DNA of 33,696 bases from an uncultured Clostridia bacterium (GCA_946415375.1 CAMKSF010000004.1:1-33696); one strand, 5' to 3'; positions 14,336 through 23,097 are shown, counted from the stretch's first letter. Notes: generated from the sequence alone by a model not told the origin. Program-made: numbers and translations.

Positions 14336-16021
14336 ATAAAAAAAATAGTATTTTTATTATTTTATATAACTATTATTAGTATGATATTTACTATTGTATA
14401 TAACAAAATACTAGACTCAAATAAAGTAGCAATTAACCTAGGATATAAAGAGTTTAATTTAGTAACAGAGTATCCAAAGATATGGCAATATTTAAAAGTT
14501 ACATATATCATTTCATTTTTATATTCAAATACAATATATTTTATATTTATTTATTCAAGGTTAAAAAATAATTTGTTAAGTAAAAAAATTAAACAGGATA
14601 ATTATTTAATTAAATCTAATAAATTAAATTTACTTATAGGAAGAGATGAAAAGACAGGAAAGAATGTTTATTTACAAGAGTCTGGGTTGTATCAAAATTT
14701 TTTGATAACCGGAACAATTGGAACAGGAAAGACAAGTTCTGCAATGTATCCTTTTACAGAGCAAATTCTAAGATTTAATAGTAAAAATCAAGATAGAAAA
14801 ATAGGAACATTAATTTTAGATGTTAAAGGTAATTACTATAATCAAGTAAAAAAATATGCAGAAAAATTAGAATTACTAGATGATTTGATTGTAATAGAAC
14901 TCGGAGGAAGATATAAGTATAATCCGCTTCATAAACCTAATTTGAAACCGGGGATACTAGCAAATAGATTAAAGCAAATCCTTATGTTGTTTTCTGAAAA
15001 CAATTCCGAGAGTTATTGGTTAGACGAAGCGGAAAAAGTTTTAACAGAAGCGATAAAACTATGCAGAATATATAATAAAGGGTATGTAACATTTACAGAA
15101 ATTCATAAGATAGTAACAGAAGATGATTATTATAAAAGAAAAATAAAAATCATAAAGGATTTATTTATAGACAATAAACTTAACAAAAAACAAATATATG
15201 ATTTAAATTCTGCATTAGATTTTTTTCAAAAGGAATATGAAAAATTAGATCAAAGAACAATATCAATTTTAAGATCGGAGATTACTAGAATTACGAATAT
15301 TTTTATTTCTGACTATGATATTAATAGGACATTTTGTGCTTCAAAAAATGAATTAAATTTTAATGGTTTCTATGATGTGATAAAAAGTGGGAAAATAGTT
15401 GTATTAAATATGAATATAGCAGAATATAGAAATCTATCTAAAATAATTGCAGCATATTTAAAATTGGATTTTCAATCTGAAATAATGATGTCTCTTGCAA
15501 AAAATAGAGAAAGAACAACAGCTTTTATTTGTGATGAATATGCTGAATATGTTACAAAGACTGATAGCGAATTTTTCTCATTAAGTAGAGAAGCAAAATG
15601 TATTAACATTGTAAGTACACAAAGTTATTCATCTTTAAAAAATACATTAAAAGATGAAAATGCAGTAAAAGTAATATGTCAGAACTTAATAAATAAAATC
15701 TGGTATAGAACAGATGATATTTTTACAATTGAAGAAGCACAGAAAATGATTGGGAAAGAAGATAAAATTAAAATTTCAAAAAACATTTCTGAAAATGCAA
15801 AAGAAACAATTTATAGCAGAATGACAAATTCTATGAGCTCAATTGATTCTACTATTTCAGAGAGTTTTAATATGTATACTCAAAATGAATATATTTATGA
15901 TACAAATTTTTTTACACAAAATTTGCGAACCTTTACGGCCCTTGCTTTTTTGTCAGATGGAAACAAAATAATAAAACCAAGAAAACTAAATATGTTTCCA
16001 TATTTTAAATATGGTTTATAG
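14336..16021 (+). CDS. VirD4/TraG-type coupling ATPase
   Basis: This 561-aa protein resembles type IV coupling proteins, hexameric membrane ATPases that feed DNA or protein into a type IV channel. Two N-terminal membrane segments (about 3-22 and 55-74) are followed by Walker A GTIGTGKTS (126-134), LILDVKGNYY, the NPL motif after RYKYNPL, Walker B FICDEYAEY with Asp400-Glu401, and SREAKCINIVSTQ with Gln429, where VirD4 proteins have SR..G...ILATQ. A TraG/TraD C-terminal domain follows. The nearest ATG (14381) is in the first membrane segment with no SD. GGGAGGAGG (14321-14329) points to ATA 14336, which restores a normal MKKIVFLLF-like start. It is followed by pilin-like and channel-like genes. 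Confidence 0.85.
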   Translation: MKKIVFLLFYITIISMIFTIVYNKILDSNKVAINLGYKEFNLVTEYPKIWQYLKVTYIISFLYSNTIYFIFIYSRLKNNLLSKKIKQDNYLIKSNKLNLLIGRDEKTGKNVYLQESGLYQNFLITGTIGTGKTSSAMYPFTEQILRFNSKNQDRKIGTLILDVKGNYYNQVKKYAEKLELLDDLIVIELGGRYKYNPLHKPNLKPGILANRLKQILMLFSENNSESYWLDEAEKVLTEAIKLCRIYNKGYVTFTEIHKIVTEDDYYKRKIKIIKDLFIDNKLNKKQIYDLNSALDFFQKEYEKLDQRTISILRSEITRITNIFISDYDINRTFCASKNELNFNGFYDVIKSGKIVVLNMNIAEYRNLSKIIAAYLKLDFQSEIMMSLAKNRERTTAFICDEYAEYVTKTDSEFFSLSREAKCINIVSTQSYSSLKNTLKDENAVKVICQNLINKIWYRTDDIFTIEEAQKMIGKEDKIKISKNISENAKETIYSRMTNSMSSIDSTISESFNMYTQNEYIYDTNFFTQNLRTFTALAFLSDGNKIIKPRKLNMFPYFKYGL

Positions 16022-16062
16022 GTAGCCTTAAAAACCTAAATATATAGAAAAAAGGTGATATT

Positions 16063-16389
16063 TTGAAAAAAGTTTTATTATATATTTTTTTAATACTATG
16101 TTTAAGCAGTATTTTTGCAATATGTTTTGGAAATCAAGTATATGCTGCAACTCCTAAACTTGTTTCTAAATTAGAAAATGCATTTAATAATATTGAAAGC
16201 TGGATTTTAAAACTATCTACGCCAGCTGCAGCTGTTGCAGTTGGAACAGGAATATTTATGAAAAAGTTTAGCTTTGGAGATGAAGAGAGAATTAGAACAG
16301 GAAAGAAAATAATTAGAAGTTCACTTTTTTCATATGCATTTATTTTAGCTATTGACTTAATTTTATCTGCAATTAAATCACTAATATAG
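16063..16389 (+). CDS. VirB2/TrbC-like pilin
   Basis: The 108-aa protein has a signal peptide (about 1-28, cleavage after VYA) and a small mature protein with two hydrophobic segments (about 49-66 and 86-106). They are linked by a basic loop GDEERIRTGKKIIRSS, the pattern of VirB2/TrbC subunits of Gram-positive conjugation systems. Such pilins line or extend the type IV channel. The TTG start at 16063 is backed by AAGGTGAT 3 nt upstream. An alternative ATG in the hydrophobic core would remove the signal. It lies 41 bp after the coupling ATPase and 12 bp before the polytopic protein. Family assignment rests on topology and the GDE-GKK loop. Confidence 0.68.
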   Translation: MKKVLLYIFLILCLSSIFAICFGNQVYAATPKLVSKLENAFNNIESWILKLSTPAAAVAVGTGIFMKKFSFGDEERIRTGKKIIRSSLFSYAFILAIDLILSAIKSLI

Positions 16390-16401
16390 AGGAGTGATTT
16401 T

Positions 16402-17280
16402 TTGGAAGCAAATTCAAACATGAGTCAAGTTGTTATTGAAACAATTAACACAATTTTTAGTGATCTATTTAAATCAATTGATACAAATTTGTTTAAGGTA
16501 TTAGATAATCTAACATTTATTAATTCAGATATCTTAAATGACAAATATTTTGGGAGAATATTTGGAACAAGTGCAAATAATGGAATTTTATTAATAGCAA
16601 ATTCATTATTAATAGGATATGTTTTATACTATTCAGCAAAGTATTTAACATCAAATTTTACTTTTTCTAAAATAGAAAATCCAGTACAATTTGTTTTTAA
16701 ACTAATTATTTTTGGTATTGCTATGAATGGGTCATATTTTATTATTGGACAAATACTAGATATAAATTTTAGCATTTCAAGTGCAATAAAAAGTTTAGGC
16801 GAAGACATTTTTAACCAATCGATTAGCTTTTCAAAGCTTATTGAATCTATTAATACTAATTTACAAATTACAGAAGATAATTTAAATGTTTTTTCTGTTG
16901 AAGGAATCATAAAAGGGACAACAACAATATCTTTAGTAAATCTTATTACTGTTTATGCTGTACGATATGTTACGATTAAAATACTAATTCTTATTTCACC
17001 ATTTGCTATTTTATCATTGTGTTTAGAAAATACATCCGTATTATTTAAACTATGGTTTAGAAATTTATTATCTATGCTTTTTATTCAAATTATTGTATCA
17101 ATTATTCTTCTTATTCTATTTTCAGTTGATTATAATTCAAATGATTTAATGATTAAGTTTATTTATATCGGTGGAATTTACTGCTTACTAAAAGCAAATT
17201 CGTTTGTTAGAGAATTTATGATGGGAGCTGGAATATCAACAAGTGTGCAAAATAGTATTGGTTTAGTAAAAGGAAGGTAG
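16402..17280 (+). CDS. VirB6/TrbL-like polytopic membrane protein
   Basis: The 292-aa protein has about six predicted membrane segments: roughly 58-78, 94-115, 175-192, 197-212, 222-242 and 248-262. Its N-terminal part is extracytoplasmic-like and its C-terminus is SVQNSIGLVKGR. Topology, size and position after the pilin match VirB6/TrbL-type channel proteins of conjugation systems. The segment TIKILILISPFAILSLCLE, followed by WFRNLLSMLFIQ, is the loop style seen in that family in Firmicutes. TTG 16402 is preceded by GAGGAGTGAT. Sequence identity within the family is low, so the call relies on context. No other transport family fits better. Confidence 0.62.
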   Translation: MEANSNMSQVVIETINTIFSDLFKSIDTNLFKVLDNLTFINSDILNDKYFGRIFGTSANNGILLIANSLLIGYVLYYSAKYLTSNFTFSKIENPVQFVFKLIIFGIAMNGSYFIIGQILDINFSISSAIKSLGEDIFNQSISFSKLIESINTNLQITEDNLNVFSVEGIIKGTTTISLVNLITVYAVRYVTIKILILISPFAILSLCLENTSVLFKLWFRNLLSMLFIQIIVSIILLILFSVDYNSNDLMIKFIYIGGIYCLLKANSFVREFMMGAGISTSVQNSIGLVKGR

Positions 17281-17319
17281 AATTTGACAATATATATTAA
17301 AAAAGAAAGGAGATTAGAA

Positions 17320-17604
17320 ATGAAATTTATATTTCCACAAAACTATAAATTAAATACAAAATTGCTAGGGATTATTGATTACTCAGTTGCAATTGCTGAT
17401 TTAGTATGGAGTATATTTGTATTTGTTATAATTAATAGTTTATTCAAAGCATTAAGTATAAAAATATTTTTGTGTATTACACTAATATTCCCAATTATAA
17501 TTCTTAGTGTTGTAGGAGTAGATGGTGAAAATTTTTTGTATTTTTTATCATATGTCTTAAAATATATTTTTAAACAAAAATTATATCTATATGAGAAAAA
17601 ATGA
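17320..17604 (+). CDS. PrgI/VirB3-like small membrane protein
   Basis: The 94-aa protein begins MKFIFPQNYKLNTKLLGIIDY, then has two membrane hairpins (about 26-44 and 50-68) and a basic tail. A short basic start ending in P-x-N, two membrane spans and about 100 aa is the form of PrgI-family proteins, which occupy the VirB3 slot of Gram-positive type IV systems. ATG 17320 is used: GAAAGGAG lies 8 nt before it, while an in-frame TTG at 17284 has no SD. In conjugative elements the VirB4 ATPase gene follows PrgI directly. Here only 117 bp separate it from a DnaD-family gene with its own promoter. Confidence 0.55.
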   Translation: MKFIFPQNYKLNTKLLGIIDYSVAIADLVWSIFVFVIINSLFKALSIKIFLCITLIFPIIILSVVGVDGENFLYFLSYVLKYIFKQKLYLYEKK

Positions 17605-17661
17605 AATAAATAAAATAGTAAATAAATAAAGAATAATATTTATTTATAAAACATTTGTTAG

Positions 17662-17690
17662 TTGAAAAATGCAAAAAAAAGTTATATAAT
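17662..17690 (+). promoter_or_regulatory. Promoter of the dnaD-dnaI-like pair
   Basis: TTGAAA (17662-17667) and TATAAT (17685-17690) are separated by 17 bp, 31 bp before the start codon. The DnaD-family gene is thus likely a separate transcription unit from the cluster before it. Confidence 0.72.
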
Positions 17691-17721
17691 GCGAATAACA
17701 AAATAGAAGAGGTAAAAAATT

Positions 17722-18711
17722 ATGAAATTAGAACAAAGTGAAAAACATATAATATTTAATACAACTGAAATTCCAGATATACTATTTTCAGAATATTTAC
17801 AAAGTATGCCAGGAGACTATCTAAAACTATATTTATATTTATTGTTTATATCTAAATATAGCAAAGAGGTAAAGATAAATGATTTGTCAAAAAATCTTTC
17901 ACTACCATTTAATGTAATTAATGAAGGTATGAATTATCTAGAAAATAATAATTTTATTTTAAGAAAGCCACAGGGATTTATTCTACAAGATCTTCAAGAA
18001 AATATGTTAAAAGAACTATATAAACCAAACATTAAAACTGATCCAGAAAAAATAGAAGAAAATGCAAAGAACAAAGAAAGAATTCAATTGGTTGAATACC
18101 TTAATAATAAATATTTTCAGGGTGTTATGGGACCTACTTGGTATAATGACATTGATTTATGGTTTGAAAAATATGGATTTGAACCAGAAGTCATGATAGC
18201 ATTATTTGATTATTGTTTTAATAAATCTGCTTTGCATAGAAACTATATTAAAACAGTAGCTGAAGCTTGGGGATTAAACAAAATTAAAACAATTACAGAT
18301 TTAGAAGAGTATTCTTTAAAAAATGATAGAATAATTAGAATTAAGAGAGATATTGCTAAAAAGCTAGGAAAGCGTAGTGGACTTACTCAATATGAAGAAG
18401 CATATATTGAAAAATGGGTTAATGAATTTAATTATGATATGGATATTATAGAAATAGCACTAAAAAGAACTACTTTTAGAACAAATGCTTCTTTTGAATA
18501 CTTAAACAATATTATTTCAGATTGGAACGAAAGAAATTTAAGAACACCTGAACAAGTAATGGCATTTATAGAACAAAGAAAACAATTCAACAAAGACAAA
18601 GCAGAACTAAACAAAAAGGTTAAAAAAGAGACATTTGAACAAAGAGAATATGATAACCTAAGCTTTTTATATGCAAATAATGATATGGTAGAAGGAGAAA
18701 GTAATGACTGA
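17722..18711 (+). CDS. DnaD-domain replication initiation protein
   Basis: The 329-aa protein has an N-terminal winged-helix-like region (about 10-95), where Firmicute DnaD/DnaB proteins oligomerise, then two DnaB_2/DnaD repeats: about 105-195 (YFQGVMGPTWYNDIDLWFEKYG, in part) and about 215-285 (GLTQYEEAYIEKWV, YLNNIISDW). In B. subtilis DnaD and DnaB help load the replicative helicase with DnaI. The downstream neighbour is the DnaI-like loader and overlaps this gene by 8 bp, which supports that role. The tail is charged and probably disordered. It could alternatively be a mobile-element replication protein, since DnaD proteins also occur there. Confidence 0.88.
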   Translation: MKLEQSEKHIIFNTTEIPDILFSEYLQSMPGDYLKLYLYLLFISKYSKEVKINDLSKNLSLPFNVINEGMNYLENNNFILRKPQGFILQDLQENMLKELYKPNIKTDPEKIEENAKNKERIQLVEYLNNKYFQGVMGPTWYNDIDLWFEKYGFEPEVMIALFDYCFNKSALHRNYIKTVAEAWGLNKIKTITDLEEYSLKNDRIIRIKRDIAKKLGKRSGLTQYEEAYIEKWVNEFNYDMDIIEIALKRTTFRTNASFEYLNNIISDWNERNLRTPEQVMAFIEQRKQFNKDKAELNKKVKKETFEQREYDNLSFLYANNDMVEGESND

Positions 18712-19705
18712 TAAAAATCTTGAAAGCTTGCTAAGTGAATATGAAGAAAAAAAAAGAAAAGCAAATATGGAAGTAGAAACAAATACTTCTAAGCTATATG
18801 CACAGTTTCCTAATTTAGAGAAAATCGATGATGAATTAAATAAGTATTCAATAAGCAAATCCAAATCAATTTTAAATGGAAAAAGTGATTTTAAAAAATA
18901 TGATATTGAAATTGAAAACTTGAAAAAGAAAAAAGAACAATTCTTAAAAGAAAAAAAGATTGATATTAATTTATTTAAACCGAATTATGAATGTAAGATT
19001 TGTAATGATACTGGATATGTACAAGATGAGAATAATAAAACTATTATGTGTTCATGCTTAAAACAAAAACTACTTAATTTAGCATATAACAAATCTAATT
19101 TATCAGATATAAAAAATGAAAATTTTGAAAATTTTAATATTAATTTATTCTCAGATGAAGCCAATACAAAGAAATATAAAATTAAATCATCACCAAGACA
19201 AAACATAATTAATATAAAAAAAGAATGTTTGAAATTTATAGATAATTTTGATAGTTTAGAGGAAAAGAATCTGTTTTTCTGCGGAAACACGGGACTTGGC
19301 AAAACATACATGTCAAATGCAATTGCAAATGAGATTTTAAAAAAAGGAAAAACAGTTCTTTATCAAACTGCACCAGTACTTCTTGAAACAGTAATAGATG
19401 GAAAATTTAATAAATACAAAAATCAAAATGCAGATAATTTTTACAAAAATGTATTGACAGTAGATTTATTAATAATTGATGACCTTGGGACAGAAAACAT
19501 TAATAGTATGACTGTAAGTGAGTTATTTACAATTTTGAATACAAGGCTATTAAATCTAAATAATAAACCTACAAAGACAATTATTTCAACAAATCTATCT
19601 ATAGAGCAAATATTTAAAATTTATGAGGAAAGAATTGGCTCAAGGATTGCAGGGTATTATAATATCTTTCAATTTGTTGGAGAGGATTTAAGATTAAAAA
19701 GATAA
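18704..19705 (+). CDS. Helicase loader, DnaI/DnaC-type AAA+ ATPase
   Basis: The 333-aa protein has an N-terminal coiled region (about 1-90), a zinc-ribbon-like cluster with Cys97, Cys100, Cys116 and Cys118 as in DnaI, and an AAA+ domain. Walker A is GNTGLGKT (194-201). Walker B is LLIIDDLGTE, and SRIAGYYN carries the arginine-finger region near the C-terminus. Loaders of this type deliver the replicative helicase to single-stranded DNA. IstB transposition helpers share the AAA+ core but lack the zinc region, and no transposase is adjacent. The ATG lies inside the upstream gene (ATGACTGA overlap), so translation is coupled. A bidirectional terminator follows. Confidence 0.88.
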   Translation: MTDKNLESLLSEYEEKKRKANMEVETNTSKLYAQFPNLEKIDDELNKYSISKSKSILNGKSDFKKYDIEIENLKKKKEQFLKEKKIDINLFKPNYECKICNDTGYVQDENNKTIMCSCLKQKLLNLAYNKSNLSDIKNENFENFNINLFSDEANTKKYKIKSSPRQNIINIKKECLKFIDNFDSLEEKNLFFCGNTGLGKTYMSNAIANEILKKGKTVLYQTAPVLLETVIDGKFNKYKNQNADNFYKNVLTVDLLIIDDLGTENINSMTVSELFTILNTRLLNLNNKPTKTIISTNLSIEQIFKIYEERIGSRIAGYYNIFQFVGEDLRLKR

Positions 19706-19716
19706 TAAAAAATAAA

Positions 19717-19770
19717 AAAAGAGACTTTTTAAATTACCTATTATAGGATTCAAAAAGTCTCTTTTATATT
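19717..19770. terminator. Bidirectional terminator between convergent genes
   Basis: AAAAGAGACTTTTT (19717-19730) pairs perfectly with 19752-19765. Inside is a further CCTA/TAGG helix. A runs on the left and T runs on the right let it work for the helicase loader (plus) and the CapA gene (minus). Confidence 0.85.
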
Positions 19771-19793
19771 ATACTATATTATATTATTTTATT

Positions 19794-21071
19794 TTATTTT
19801 ATTTCTGCACCAATTATTCTCTTTATATTTTTTCTTTCTGTAACTAAGGTATTATATAAAGATTTACTGACAGCACCTGATTCTCTTGATTCATATTTTT
19901 TAATTTCAGTATTAATATCTAGTATTTTAAATTTCTTTTTAGATTTAGATGGATTTTTATACATATAAGTTGGAGTATATGTTGCCTTATCAATTGTGAT
20001 TTTTCCATCTTCTTTATGTTTTGTTATCTCTAATTTAAGAATTGCAGAGTCATTTGTGTATTGTTTATTTTGATTTGCCATAAAATTACCTAATGAATAT
20101 ATTACAAATCCGTCTTTTGTTGTACCATCATCTAATTTGATTTTTCTTTTTTCCATTTGTTGAGGGACATGTGAGTGATTACCAAGGATAACATCAACAC
20201 CATTTTCAAAAAGATAATCTGCTAGGCTTTCTTGTTCTTTATTTGCCTTTGTTTGATATTCAATTCCCCAATGCATACTAACGCAAATTAAATCAGGTTC
20301 TTCTTTTTTTGCAAGTTCTATTTGTGATTTTATAAGCTTTTTATCAATTAGATTAACTGCATAAGTTTTGTCTTTTGGAATAGGTATGCCATTTGTTCCA
20401 TATGTAAAGCTTAAAAATGCAATTTTTATACCTTTAACGTCTTTTACTAAAATTGTTTCTTGATCTTTTTTTGATTTGAATGTTCCAGTATGTGCAAGAC
20501 CTGCAGCATCTAAAAAATCAATAGTGCTTTCAATTCCAGAATATCCTTTATCTATACAATGGTTATTTGCAGTAGATACTACATCAAATCCAGTAGCTTT
20601 TAAATTTTTTGCTAAGATTTCTGGAGTATTAAATGTAGGGTATCCGCTATATCCACGTTTTGCACCTGAAAGAGTTGTCTCTAAATTGCCTACTGTAATA
20701 TCAGCTTCTTCAATATATTGCTTTATATCAGTAAAATAATATGAAAAATCATAAGATTTTGTTGATGAATTATATGCATCTAAAAAATTTGTGTTGTGGC
20801 ACATAATATCACCAGTTGTTGCTAAAGTAAAGGTAATATCATTAGAAGGAAGGTCTTTATCGTTAGACACAGTATTATCATTTTTAATTGAATTTTGAGA
20901 AGAATTTTGATTACTATTTTTTGCAGATTTAGTATTTCCTGTGAGATTTCTTGTAATTAATTTAAAAACAGCAAAAACTAAAAAAATTAAAATTAATAAA
21001 GCAATTATTCTCCTTACAGTATATTCTCTTCCTTGTTTAAATTTCATCCTTTTTCCCTTTGGTTTCCTCAA
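19794..21071 (-). CDS. CapA-family metallophosphatase-like protein
   Basis: The 425-aa protein has one N-terminal membrane segment (about 20-38), a Ser/Asn-rich linker and an extracytoplasmic PGA_cap domain. Motifs run in order: TGDIMCHN, VGNLETTLSG, TANNHCIDKG, SMHWGIEYQ, LGNHSHVPQ and YSLGNFMANQ, with the metal ligands of the calcineurin-like fold. CapA proteins act in poly-gamma-glutamate capsule synthesis, but many clostridial members stand alone, and no capB or capC is visible, so the substrate is unknown. The start is uncertain: GGGTGAT precedes TTG 21071 by 4 nt, and an in-frame GTG at 21080 overlaps that SD. ATG at 21047 is a third option. Confidence 0.85.
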   Translation of the reverse strand: MRKPKGKRMKFKQGREYTVRRIIALLILIFLVFAVFKLITRNLTGNTKSAKNSNQNSSQNSIKNDNTVSNDKDLPSNDITFTLATTGDIMCHNTNFLDAYNSSTKSYDFSYYFTDIKQYIEEADITVGNLETTLSGAKRGYSGYPTFNTPEILAKNLKATGFDVVSTANNHCIDKGYSGIESTIDFLDAAGLAHTGTFKSKKDQETILVKDVKGIKIAFLSFTYGTNGIPIPKDKTYAVNLIDKKLIKSQIELAKKEEPDLICVSMHWGIEYQTKANKEQESLADYLFENGVDVILGNHSHVPQQMEKRKIKLDDGTTKDGFVIYSLGNFMANQNKQYTNDSAILKLEITKHKEDGKITIDKATYTPTYMYKNPSKSKKKFKILDINTEIKKYESRESGAVSKSLYNTLVTERKNIKRIIGAEIK

Positions 21072-21097
21072 TTTTATCACCCTTTCATTTTATATAT

Positions 21098-21126
21098 AAA
21101 ATATCACAAATTTTGATAAAATTCAA
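21098..21126 (-). promoter_or_regulatory. Possible promoter of the CapA-family gene
   Basis: On the minus strand TTGAAT (21126-21121) and TATTTT (21103-21098) are 17 bp apart, about 27 bp before the coding start. The -10 box is a weak match. Confidence 0.35.
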
Positions 21127-21231
21127 CAAGAAAATAAATAATTGTTGATAAAATTATTTAAAGTTATTTATACGGATAAAAGGAGTTAGAATAAACCTAC
21201 ATTATATGAAATAAGACAAAACATACCAATG

Positions 21232-21260
21232 TTGACAAAAAGTATTAAAAATGATACAAT
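21232..21260 (+). promoter_or_regulatory. Promoter of the Cna_B surface protein gene
   Basis: A perfect TTGACA (21232-21237) and TACAAT (21255-21260) are 17 bp apart. A leader of about 120 nt follows, with a small inverted repeat AACAAG/CTTGTT (about 21270-21289). The rest of the 315-bp space between CapA and this gene shows no further gene. Confidence 0.75.
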
Positions 21261-21386
21261 TTTTATGTTAACAAGTATATTTGCTTGTTTAGTAAACACA
21301 GAAATGCTTATTAGTTGAAAGGAGGAATTTTTTTAAATCAGCAGCATAAATGTAACTATTGTTTCTTTTTTTGAGAGGAAAAATGT

Positions 21387-23060
21387 ATGAAAAAAAGAAT
21401 TTTACTTGTTTTGATTTTAGTTTATTTTATTTTTGCTAATGACATACTTGCATTTTCAAGTGAGATTCCATCAATTGAATCTGAAGATACAATTGATGAA
21501 ACGGACTATTCTATGTATGCTTTTGGAGACAAAACATATGATGGGATGTCTGTTAATGCGAGTATTGAGGGTTGGTTGCCTGAAAAAACAGAGATGAAGG
21601 TTTCTATTACTACGCTGGATTCCAATAAAGCAAATGATGTAATGCATTTATTTAATGAAGCGGATAAAATCATTAACATTACATCAATAAACATTGGGTT
21701 CTTCAATAATGATGAAGTAATAAGATTAAAAGATGGAACTAAGGTCCATTTTGAAATCTTAATGAATATTGAAGAGACTACTGGTAATCATAAAATACTT
21801 CGATTGATAAATGAAAGTAATTATGAAGTGATTACAGCAAATGAAACCATTGTAAAAGGATCATTTGATGATCTGCAAGACAATTCATTAAAAAAACAGT
21901 TTTCATTCGATATAGTTTCGGAGCTTGCGATTAGTGATTGCTTCAAATTTTTTATCATTGAATATGAAGCTTTTACTGAGCAGAATCAGGGTGAGACTAT
22001 ACCTGATCAATTCGTAGATGAACCTACGCCTGAACAGGTTGAAGATGAACCTTCGAATGAAGAAGCTGAAAATGAAGTTATGCCTGAACAGGAAGAGATA
22101 GACATCACACCCGATCAGGAAGAAACGGAAACAGTTCCTGAGCAGAATAATGTAGAGAACGAACCTGAACAGGAAGCAGTTGAAACTGCAACTATAACTG
22201 AACAAGATAAGAGTGAAACGAAGCCTGGAAAAAAGGATGTAGAAGAAAATACTCCTAAACCTGATAAGGCAGAAACAAAGCCTGAAAAAAGTTCAGAAAG
22301 TCAAACAATCAAACAGGATAAAACCGAAAAAGAATATGAACGGAGTGAAACCATCAACATTGATGGAAAGGTTATCTTCAATGACAGCAATAACCAAGAT
22401 GGAATCAGACCTTCATCAGTTAAATTTAGTTTAAGGGACAGTAATGGAAAAACATACCCGATAACAGTAGAGAAAGATGAAAAATACGAGAATATATGGG
22501 AGTATTCTGTTAAAGATCTTCCTAAGTACAGTTCTGAAAAGGAGCTGAAATATTCTATAGTTAATAAAGAAAAAGTTAAAGGGTATGATAAGCCCGAAAT
22601 AGATGGTTATGATATAAAATATTTCCATGAACCCGAAACAGTATTGATTGAGGGACAAATAATGTGGTCTGATTCGATAAATAAGGATAAAATCAGACCT
22701 GAAGAAGTAACTGTAGAACTTTATGGTGATGGTGACTACAAAGCCTCTAATTTGGTTTCTAGAGAAACCAAATGGAAGTATGGTTTCGGAGAGTTTCCTA
22801 AATATGATGCAGGAAGAGAAATTGAATATTCAATTAAAGAAGAAACTATAGATGGCTATGAGTCTAAAATATATGGCTTCAATATTACAAATATTCATGA
22901 AGCTGGAAATGAAGATGCTTCTATTGAAACAACTAAATCTGAAGTTTCTAATGAAACTTCTAAAACTTGGAAAAAGAGTAATGTTGTTTGCTTTATAGTT
23001 ATAATGATAGTGTTTATTGCAATTATGATATTCATAATTATTAAAAGTGATTTTTTTTAA
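21387..23060 (+). CDS. Surface protein with two degenerate Cna_B domains and a C-terminal membrane anchor
   Basis: The 557-aa protein has a signal peptide (1-22), an N-terminal domain of unknown type (about 45-195), a Pro/Glu/Gln-rich spacer (about 196-320) with irregular PEQ and PDQ repeats, two Cna_B-like beta-sandwich repeats (about 322-416 and 417-506; NQDGIRPSSVKFSL and NKDKIRPEEVTVEL) and one C-terminal membrane span (533-553). The spacer probably crosses the cell wall. No LPXTG-type signal precedes the span, so it is probably not a sortase substrate. The position of the isopeptide lysine (K in G-x-K-x-W) is Val in the first domain and Ile in the second. Codon choice is less AT-biased than neighbours, suggesting acquisition. 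The ligand is unknown. Confidence 0.8.
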   Translation: MKKRILLVLILVYFIFANDILAFSSEIPSIESEDTIDETDYSMYAFGDKTYDGMSVNASIEGWLPEKTEMKVSITTLDSNKANDVMHLFNEADKIINITSINIGFFNNDEVIRLKDGTKVHFEILMNIEETTGNHKILRLINESNYEVITANETIVKGSFDDLQDNSLKKQFSFDIVSELAISDCFKFFIIEYEAFTEQNQGETIPDQFVDEPTPEQVEDEPSNEEAENEVMPEQEEIDITPDQEETETVPEQNNVENEPEQEAVETATITEQDKSETKPGKKDVEENTPKPDKAETKPEKSSESQTIKQDKTEKEYERSETINIDGKVIFNDSNNQDGIRPSSVKFSLRDSNGKTYPITVEKDEKYENIWEYSVKDLPKYSSEKELKYSIVNKEKVKGYDKPEIDGYDIKYFHEPETVLIEGQIMWSDSINKDKIRPEEVTVELYGDGDYKASNLVSRETKWKYGFGEFPKYDAGREIEYSIKEETIDGYESKIYGFNITNIHEAGNEDASIETTKSEVSNETSKTWKKSNVVCFIVIMIVFIAIMIFIIIKSDFF

Positions 23061-23097
23061 GTGATTTTTAAAACCTTTTTTTAACTAATAAGCATAA

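Noticed and set aside
18704..19705. IstB-type transposition helper of an insertion sequence
   Set aside because: The protein has the DnaI-like cysteine cluster and overlaps a DnaD-family gene. No transposase or terminal inverted repeats are present.
19794..21071. A poly-gamma-glutamate capsule operon
   Set aside because: Only a CapA-type protein is present. No CapB, CapC or CapD-like gene lies next to it.
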